A stretch of DNA of 10,796 bases, taken from Chlorobiota bacterium (GTDB taxonomy: Bacteria; Bacteroidota; Ignavibacteria; SZUA-365; JAADGX01). The stretch covers positions 1,808 to 12,603 of the forward strand of contig JAADGX010000014.1 of assembly GCA_013152135.1 (NCBI GenBank), written 5' to 3'. The position numbers and the translations under genes are program-made. Shown piece by piece: positions 5,335 to 10,796 of this stretch (positions are counted from its first letter, which is position 1; each line of letters begins with the position of its first letter). Below the pieces are notes generated by a model. It ran no database searches. It had not been told where the DNA came from and saw only the letters and a list, made by a program, of their open reading frames with translations.

Positions 5335-8300
5335 ATGCCTCTTGTCAGGAAGGTACTTGTCATAATTACTCTTGGAAATGCATTCCTGGGTAATATTGAA
5401 GCTACGCCTTCACGGGAGATTGGATCAATGGAGCGCTCGTGGCTTTTAACGCCGGATCAACATGATCCGCCGGGTCAGTTTGAAGAATCTGAACGTGAAG
5501 AATTGCTTGTACGGTTCATTGTTCCACAGCTCGGATGGATTGACATTACGGCATACAGGGTCGATGGTAAACTGTATCTTCCCCTCGGTGAGATATTCTC
5601 ATTCCTGAAAATCAGAACAGCGTTCGCGCTGCATTCATCCAAAGTATCCGGAATATTTTCGGGAGAGAATATACGGTTTTTACTTGATCTGAAAGCCCGT
5701 CGCATTACCCTCGGCGATACAATCCGCGAGATCACTACGAGTGATTTCATTACAACCGACACGGAGTTGTACCTGCGGCGACAGCTCTTCGGTGAGATAT
5801 TCGGTTTGGAATGCACCTTCAATGAACTTGATCTCGAAGTGGTTATGACCACGTCGCGTTCACTGCCGGTATTTCGAATCGTGGAAAGGGAAAAGAGACG
5901 CGAGCAAATGCTGAAAAAAGCTGCGCCTGTGGCTCCGCAACACGTTATTCCCAGGGACCGCGTGTGGCTGGGCGGAGGAATGTTGGACTGGTCGGTGAAT
6001 TACCTTCGTGCTCCGTCGTATGAAGACATCGTGGTAAGTGGTGGGATCGGCGGCGAAGTAGCCGGAGGCGATCTTACCGCGTTTGCCACGGTATCCAGGT
6101 TATTTGGAGTGGATTGGAGTCGACAGCCTTGGCGATGGAGATATATCGTCGACTCCGATTTACCGCTGCGACAGGTTGCGATGGGCCACATGGCCACTTC
6201 GCTCGGATTTTACTCCGGCATACAGGGCATAACGATAACGAACGCCCCCGAAGTGCCCCGAAGGTCTTTTGAAACATATACCCTGACGGATACGGCGGAA
6301 GCCGATTGGGAAGTTGAGCTGTACATGAATCACCAGCTCGTTGATTATACGGTTGTTGATTCCACGGGCAATTTCTCGTTCACCGTTCCCCTGTGGTATG
6401 GGACCAATACAGTAAAGCTGAAATTGTACGGGCCGAATGGAGAGGAGGAAATTCGCGAACAGTACATCGAAATACCAGCCGCGCAGCTTCCGACGCGTGA
6501 GTACGAGTATACCGTAAAAGCAGGCGTCCTCTCACAGTTCGATCGGGAGCGAATCGGGCAGGTTTCAGCCCGATGGGGTTTGGGCCCACGTATCACTGCC
6601 GGAGGCGGCGTCAGTATTCTGAATGATCAGGACCGTTATCTGGTGTCACCGGTTTTAACAACGAGTATTCGAATCATGGATGATCTCATTTTTTCCGGTG
6701 CTTACGTTCGGGATATTAGCGCGCGGGGGAAACTCAGGTTTGCTTCTGCTTCACAGTTTTACGCGGGGCTTGAATACAACCGGTATTTTCGAAATGACGT
6801 TCTCTATCTCGGTATTCGCAGGGAGGATAAACGTATGTACCTCGGGTACCGTCTCCCGACGTACATCAGTAAAAATCCTCTCTATCTCAATTTCAGTTTG
6901 AACGAATATACGTATGAATACAACAAGTCGCTGGTGGGAAACGTCAATAGCCAGGTGTATTTCCTGGGACTTCGGACACAATTTCAAACGCAGGTTGGCT
7001 GGTCGGGACCAATCGGTGGTCCGTATGAAAAATCGTTCTTTCAGACCATCCTGACGGTGAGCACGCGTTGGCTCGATGCATGGTTCCGACCGCAACTCGT
7101 CATTGATCACCAGCGCGGGGAAATGTTGTATGCACGGCTTTCCGCGGAACGGTATTTATTCGATCGCGCGTACCTGCAATTGTTGCTGTTCAAGGACTTC
7201 CGCCACGGGTATTCCGGTGTGCGGATATCTTTTCGAATGGATGTCCCATTCGCGGAAAGTCAAACCTCGTTTGATGTTCAAGCCTCCTACGCTTCCTTCA
7301 GGCAGAGTTTTCGTGGAGCTCTGGGTTTTGATACTGAAACAGCGGATATCCTCTACGATAATCGTAATTGGGTTGGTACCAGCGGTATCACTATCGTTCC
7401 TTTTCTTGACGACAATGGTAACGGACGTCACGATCCCGATGAACGACAGTTGAAGTCGCGTGTGGATGTTTCCCGGATTAATGGAAGGCGTTACGCCGGA
7501 GGCAGTCTCGATCTTTCTCGATTTGTTCAATTGAATCCTTACGACAAGTTCACGTTTTCACTCGACCCCAATAGTTTTGTGGACCCGGTATGGAGACCGA
7601 GATATATTTCATACGAGGTGATAACGGATCCAAACCGCTTCAAGCGGGTGGAAGTGCCGGTATACGTATCCGGAGAAGCAGGTGGGACCGTTTATATCAT
7701 TCGCCATAATAGGAGAGAGGGGCAGCACGGGATCAACGTTCGGGTGCTGGATGAAAAGGGGGCTATGCGCGAGGAAAATGTAACCTTTTCAGACGGGAGC
7801 TATGTCTGCTATAATCTTCCTCCAGGGAAATACAGGGCTGAACTGGATACGGTGCAGTTGAACAAACTGGGTCTGGTCCCTGATTCCCTTCAACGTAGTT
7901 TCGAGCTTCGTCCCGTAAAGAATGGGGATGTTGTTAGTGGCGTGGACTTTACCTTGCGTCCGGCAACTCCTCAAGTAACGGAACGGGTCGCACCGGACAC
8001 AACCATTATTATCACGCGTGTCCCTGTTCCGAGGTTGGAAACACGGGTGGATACCCTTATTGGTGCAAGGCCGGGGTTTCCCCCCGCGCATCCGGTTCCG
8101 GAACTTCCCGCGGTTCCGCTCAACGAAGTCGCGCATTTTCCAGTTGATCTTCAGCAGGATGGATTGCCGGATACCTTGCGTCGATACCTCGATCGCATCG
8201 TGGCAATGCTGAAAAAAGATCCGAATCTTTTCGTGATGATACATGGTCACTCGGATAATTTTGGTACATTTCAGCAAAACCAGGAACGATCTGAAGCGAG

Positions 8301-8457
8301 AATGAAACGGGTGAAAGAATACCTGCTTGACAAGGGAATCCGGGTGTGGAATATGGAAGCGCGGGCGTTTGGTTCCCGTCGTCCTATCGCGCCGAATACC
8401 ACTGCTGAGGGACGCATAATGAACAATCGAGTTGATATTTCTGTCGTTCGTAAATAA
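5335..8457 (+). CDS. Outer-membrane fimbrial usher fused to a C-terminal OmpA domain
   Basis: ATG 5335 lies one base after the chaperone stop and gives 1040 residues with a signal peptide ending near NIEA-T24; a TTG at 5314 would spoil it. Residues 55-190 form an N-terminal domain of short strands (LYLPLGEIFSFL, LYLRRQLFGEIF), followed by an EREKRREQ helix. From about 216 to 680 runs a beta-barrel-like region of alternating aromatic strands, interrupted at 300-382 by a plug-like domain typical of ushers: ITITNAPEVPRRSF, WEVELYMNHQLV, a 'DSTGNFSFTVPLWYGTN' stretch, LYGPNGEEE. At 692-703 there is an EF-hand-like DDNGNGRHDPDE loop. About 783-870 is a carboxypeptidase-regulatory-like domain ending NLPPGKYRAELD. 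A proline-rich linker leads to an OmpA-like domain (930-1040) with HGHSDNFG, the arginine 15 residues after that aspartate, and NNRVDISV. It should thread DUF4402 subunits out of the cell while gripping peptidoglycan. Usher identity is strong; the precise subfamily is not. Confidence 0.85.
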   Translation: MPLVRKVLVIITLGNAFLGNIEATPSREIGSMERSWLLTPDQHDPPGQFEESEREELLVRFIVPQLGWIDITAYRVDGKLYLPLGEIFSFLKIRTAFALHSSKVSGIFSGENIRFLLDLKARRITLGDTIREITTSDFITTDTELYLRRQLFGEIFGLECTFNELDLEVVMTTSRSLPVFRIVEREKRREQMLKKAAPVAPQHVIPRDRVWLGGGMLDWSVNYLRAPSYEDIVVSGGIGGEVAGGDLTAFATVSRLFGVDWSRQPWRWRYIVDSDLPLRQVAMGHMATSLGFYSGIQGITITNAPEVPRRSFETYTLTDTAEADWEVELYMNHQLVDYTVVDSTGNFSFTVPLWYGTNTVKLKLYGPNGEEEIREQYIEIPAAQLPTREYEYTVKAGVLSQFDRERIGQVSARWGLGPRITAGGGVSILNDQDRYLVSPVLTTSIRIMDDLIFSGAYVRDISARGKLRFASASQFYAGLEYNRYFRNDVLYLGIRREDKRMYLGYRLPTYISKNPLYLNFSLNEYTYEYNKSLVGNVNSQVYFLGLRTQFQTQVGWSGPIGGPYEKSFFQTILTVSTRWLDAWFRPQLVIDHQRGEMLYARLSAERYLFDRAYLQLLLFKDFRHGYSGVRISFRMDVPFAESQTSFDVQASYASFRQSFRGALGFDTETADILYDNRNWVGTSGITIVPFLDDNGNGRHDPDERQLKSRVDVSRINGRRYAGGSLDLSRFVQLNPYDKFTFSLDPNSFVDPVWRPRYISYEVITDPNRFKRVEVPVYVSGEAGGTVYIIRHNRREGQHGINVRVLDEKGAMREENVTFSDGSYVCYNLPPGKYRAELDTVQLNKLGLVPDSLQRSFELRPVKNGDVVSGVDFTLRPATPQVTERVAPDTTIIITRVPVPRLETRVDTLIGARPGFPPAHPVPELPAVPLNEVAHFPVDLQQDGLPDTLRRYLDRIVAMLKKDPNLFVMIHGHSDNFGTFQQNQERSEARMKRVKEYLLDKGIRVWNMEARAFGSRRPIAPNTTAEGRIMNNRVDISVVRK
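8128..8457 (+). other. OmpA-like peptidoglycan-binding domain at the usher C-terminus
   Basis: Residues about 932-1040 of the usher match the OmpA C-terminal fold. Asp974 (in HGHSD) and Arg989 (in SEARMK) stand 15 residues apart. This is the spacing of the aspartate and arginine that hold diaminopimelate in Acinetobacter baumannii OmpA (Asp271 and Arg286). The end, MNNRVDISV, matches the family's closing 'NRRV' strand. Binding should therefore be functional. The domain is in frame with no break in the sequence between it and the usher body. Confidence 0.85.
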
Positions 8458-8490
8458 AGTATCCGCGTTTACATATGGGGTTGGAACGAT

Positions 8491-8874
8491 ATGCCAGTAT
8501 TTGAATTACCGAACACGATCCTCTTGATTGAGGATAATGAAGCGAACTTGAAGCTGCTCAAAACCATGGTGCGTATGATTGGGTGCGATTCCGTGGGGTT
8601 CACCACCGGTGAAGAAGCATGTGCATGGTGCCGGGACAACAAGCCCGGCCTGGTGCTTTGCGACATCATGCTGCCCGGTATGAATGGAAGTGAAGTGCTG
8701 CGACAATTGCGGACGATCGAGCATCTCCGGGATGTCCCTATTGTGGCTGTTACCGCTGTAGCGATGGAGGGCGACAAGGAACGCCTCCTCGAAGAAGGAT
8801 TTGACGAGTACATCGCCAAACCCCTTAATTTCTCCTCTTTTCAATCGACGGTCAAAAATTTAATACGCGCATGA
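8491..8874 (+). CDS. Stand-alone response-regulator receiver protein (CheY/DivK-like)
   Basis: This 127-residue protein is a single receiver domain with no output domain. All key residues are present: acidic pair Glu14-Asp15 (LLIEDNEAN), phospho-acceptor Asp58 (LCDIMLPGMNG), Thr88 (VTAVAM) and Lys109 (IAKPLNF). The LIEDNEANLKLL opening and the AKPLNF end resemble receivers found in hybrid kinases and DivK-like proteins. It probably works by protein-protein contact or as a phosphate relay. It starts 33 bases after the usher stop with no terminator between. Its TGA overlaps the ATG of the following kinase gene (ATGA at 8871-8874), so the two are translationally coupled and likely partners. No clear Shine-Dalgarno is seen before ATG 8491. 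Confidence 0.93.
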   Translation: MPVFELPNTILLIEDNEANLKLLKTMVRMIGCDSVGFTTGEEACAWCRDNKPGLVLCDIMLPGMNGSEVLRQLRTIEHLRDVPIVAVTAVAMEGDKERLLEEGFDEYIAKPLNFSSFQSTVKNLIRA

Positions 8875-10796
8875 GTCCCCGTCAAGATTTTTACCTGCCG
8901 GCCAGCCTCCGTAAGCCGGGCCTGAAAACGACCTGGCCTGCTTATGGCGTGCTCATCTTCATGTTGATGATCACTTTTCTCGGCTGGAATCTATCTGAAA
9001 GTGAGATCAAGGCCAAGTTGCAAACAAAGTTCGAGGGAGAGAATTCCCGCATCATGAATCGCATGACCTCCACCCTGAACAAACAGGTCGAAGTGTTGCG
9101 GAGCCTCCAGGAACTGTATCGGAGCAACGTCCAGGTGGTGCGGGACGTGTTTGAACTGTTTGCCATGGTGCCTTCAAGCATGTATCCCAGCATACAATCC
9201 ATATGTTTTGCGCCGCGAATTGATATCGCCCATCGTTCAGAGTTCAAGCTGTATGCCATGAACGAAGGATACCGGTACTATGAGATCAAATCGGATTTCG
9301 AACGGGAAGACCTGTTTCCGGTGGAGTACATTGTGCCTTGGCAACCGAATAAAAACGCCAGCGGGGTGGACCTCTATTCCGTGGAATTCGTGGCTGCTGC
9401 GCTCGATACTCTCCGGCGCACACGCTCCATCACGTTTACACCACCGGGGGACCTCATCAGCACAGGCGAACCGGGATTTATCATCATGGCTCCCGTCAAG
9501 ATCAACGATTACATCCCGACGTTTGCCCCCGATGACGTGGATTCCTTGCTGGGCGTGTGTTTCGCGGAGATAAAAGTGCGTGAATTTTTTCAGGAGGTAA
9601 CGGGAGGTCTGCGAGCCGATTTGCCGGTTTCATTTGCGGTATATGATGGAACGGATCGGGACAAGCGCTTTCCTCTTTTTGGTACTGTCCCGGAAAAAGG
9701 CGCGCTTTTACAAACGGAACGTGATATACGTGTGGGGGGGAGGAAGTGGACGGTTGCGTTTTCCACCATGCCGGGATTCGCGCGGGATCTTGACACGAAT
9801 CTTCCCCTGTTTGTCGTGCTAGTCGGAATTCTGACCAGTATTCTCGGATTTGCCTTCGTTCGTGCACAGGTAACCAGCCGCTTCCGTGCACAGGAAATTG
9901 CCGAGCGCATAACGCGATCCCAGCGCAGAATCCTTGAAGCCTCGCAGGATATGATTGGCGCCGTTACATTTGAAGGAATATGGCGAAGCATGAATCCCGC
10001 GTCGCGGTTGATTCTCGGGTACGCACCGGAAACGCTGGTCGGGAAATCGCATTTCGATATTGTGCACCCGATTGATAAAGAACGGGTCAGGAACGCGATG
10101 GCATCCGTGCAGGATGGACGTCCTGCTTCCTTCGAAGCACGATACCTGGATGAATCCGGCGCGGTGAAGTGGATACAGTGGCAACTGTCACCGTCAATTG
10201 AGGATGAGCTCATATTCCTGGTGGGACGTGATGTTACGGAGAAGAAGAAAGCCGAGGAAGCAATACGCAGGAAGAATCTCCAACTGGACCTGGCCGGTAT
10301 GATCGCTGACCGTGAAAATCTCCGAAAGGCGCGATTTGTTCGTGAACAGAGTCAACATTTCAGAACGGAGCTTACAAACATCATCGGATTTCTCGATATC
10401 GTGCTTACCGAAAATTCATTGTCGCCGGAAGAAAAGCATGATTTCATTCGGACGGCACACGACAGCGCTGACAAAGTCCTCGATTTCCTGCGACAGACCA
10501 CCGAACTCTCTATAACTCGCATGACCGATATTACGTTCAGCGAAGAAGAAACGCTTTTGTCGCAGTTGATGCACGACTTCAAAGCGGAACTGCTGCGGCT
10601 TGGACTCCATGAAAAAGTGAAGATTGCCGATTTTGCCGAACTGGATTTCCCTCCCCTGACTGGCGTTGATACAGGTAAGTTGAAGGATGCAATGGTGTTC
10701 CTGGTAAAAGCGCTGTCCAACAATGTCGCCGGGGAAATACGTGTTGAGGGATTCCATGATCCCGATGAGCTGGCCGTGGGCATTATCATCACCTTG
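8871..10796 (+). CDS. Membrane CHASE-PAS sensor kinase with atypical H-box (3' partial)
   Basis: The frame is open from ATG 8871 to the right edge, 642 codons with no stop. Residues 22-40 and 311-330 are membrane helices. Between them lies a periplasmic sensor of the CHASE type (about 70-240, with FAPRI, a 'TFTPP' stretch and PGFIIMAPV). A PAS domain follows (352-456: EASQDMIG, a 'GYAPETLVGK' turn, VGRDVTEKKKAEE), then a charged helix and a dimerisation helix (about 486-550). The dimerisation motif reads SQHFRTELTNIIGF where kinases usually have SHELRTPLNAIIGF, so Gln495 occupies the histidine position and His496 the following glutamate. The start of an ATPase-like domain follows (about 575 on); where an 'NLLxNA' N-box is expected it reads FLVKALSNN (610-618). 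It may therefore be a weak or inactive kinase. The ATG overlaps the receiver gene's stop. The sensor, membrane and PAS parts are clear. Confidence 0.88.
   Translation, partial: MSPRQDFYLPASLRKPGLKTTWPAYGVLIFMLMITFLGWNLSESEIKAKLQTKFEGENSRIMNRMTSTLNKQVEVLRSLQELYRSNVQVVRDVFELFAMVPSSMYPSIQSICFAPRIDIAHRSEFKLYAMNEGYRYYEIKSDFEREDLFPVEYIVPWQPNKNASGVDLYSVEFVAAALDTLRRTRSITFTPPGDLISTGEPGFIIMAPVKINDYIPTFAPDDVDSLLGVCFAEIKVREFFQEVTGGLRADLPVSFAVYDGTDRDKRFPLFGTVPEKGALLQTERDIRVGGRKWTVAFSTMPGFARDLDTNLPLFVVLVGILTSILGFAFVRAQVTSRFRAQEIAERITRSQRRILEASQDMIGAVTFEGIWRSMNPASRLILGYAPETLVGKSHFDIVHPIDKERVRNAMASVQDGRPASFEARYLDESGAVKWIQWQLSPSIEDELIFLVGRDVTEKKKAEEAIRRKNLQLDLAGMIADRENLRKARFVREQSQHFRTELTNIIGFLDIVLTENSLSPEEKHDFIRTAHDSADKVLDFLRQTTELSITRMTDITFSEEETLLSQLMHDFKAELLRLGLHEKVKIADFAELDFPPLTGVDTGKLKDAMVFLVKALSNNVAGEIRVEGFHDPDELAVGIIITL

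Noticed and set aside
9590..10213. Minus-strand frame of 207 codons
   Set aside because: It lies opposite the kinase gene, whose plus-strand frame is continuous over 642 codons with clear CHASE and PAS domains.
1..10796. CRISPR arrays, tRNA or rRNA genes, insertion sequences and integrase genes
   Set aside because: I looked for regularly spaced repeats, cloverleaf and CCA features, and transposase or integrase motifs, and saw none. The repeats present are short octamers or protein-level domain repeats.

Overview
The window looks like chromosomal DNA from a bacterium of the Bacteroidota/Chlorobiota side of the FCB group, most like Ignavibacteria or Kapabacteria. The main clue is the first gene. 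It ends in a type A sorting domain of the type IX secretion system (T9SS) with the YPNPFNP signature, and it carries 'choice-of-anchor D' type beta-sandwich repeats that are abundant in those lineages. This assignment is an inference from domain style; there is no rRNA or other taxonomic marker here. All supported genes lie on the + strand.

Layout. (1) Bases 1-2848: the 3' part of a large secreted surface protein, with the end of an L-type-lectin-like domain, six Ig-like repeats arranged as two copies of a three-domain unit, a cohesin-like domain and a T9SS sorting domain. (2) Bases 2849-3792: a 944-base spacer with no convincing gene. It holds several short inverted repeats, cytosine runs and four copies of the octamer TTGCTTGA. 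(3) Bases 3793-8457: a compact chaperone-usher-type fimbrial locus. It encodes a DUF4402 pilin-like subunit, then has a strong intrinsic terminator, then encodes a PapD-like periplasmic chaperone and an outer-membrane usher. The usher carries a C-terminal OmpA-type peptidoglycan-binding domain, which is the most unusual feature of the window. (4) Bases 8491-10796: a stand-alone response-regulator receiver protein whose gene overlaps, by ATGA, the gene of a membrane CHASE-PAS sensor kinase that runs off the right edge. The kinase has a rearranged H-box and a poor N-box.

How the parts may work together. The pilin, chaperone and usher should be exported through Sec. The chaperone would escort the DUF4402 subunit through the periplasm to the usher, which would secrete and polymerise it at the surface while its own OmpA tail holds the peptidoglycan. 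The terminator after the pilin gene would keep pilin mRNA in excess over the assembly machinery. The receiver/kinase pair begins 33 bases after the usher gene with no terminator seen between them, so it is probably co-transcribed and may tie fimbrial assembly to an extracellular signal. That last link is inference from gene order. No tip adhesin or second pilin is visible, so the upstream lectin-containing T9SS protein is only a neighbour and not a demonstrated part of the fimbria.
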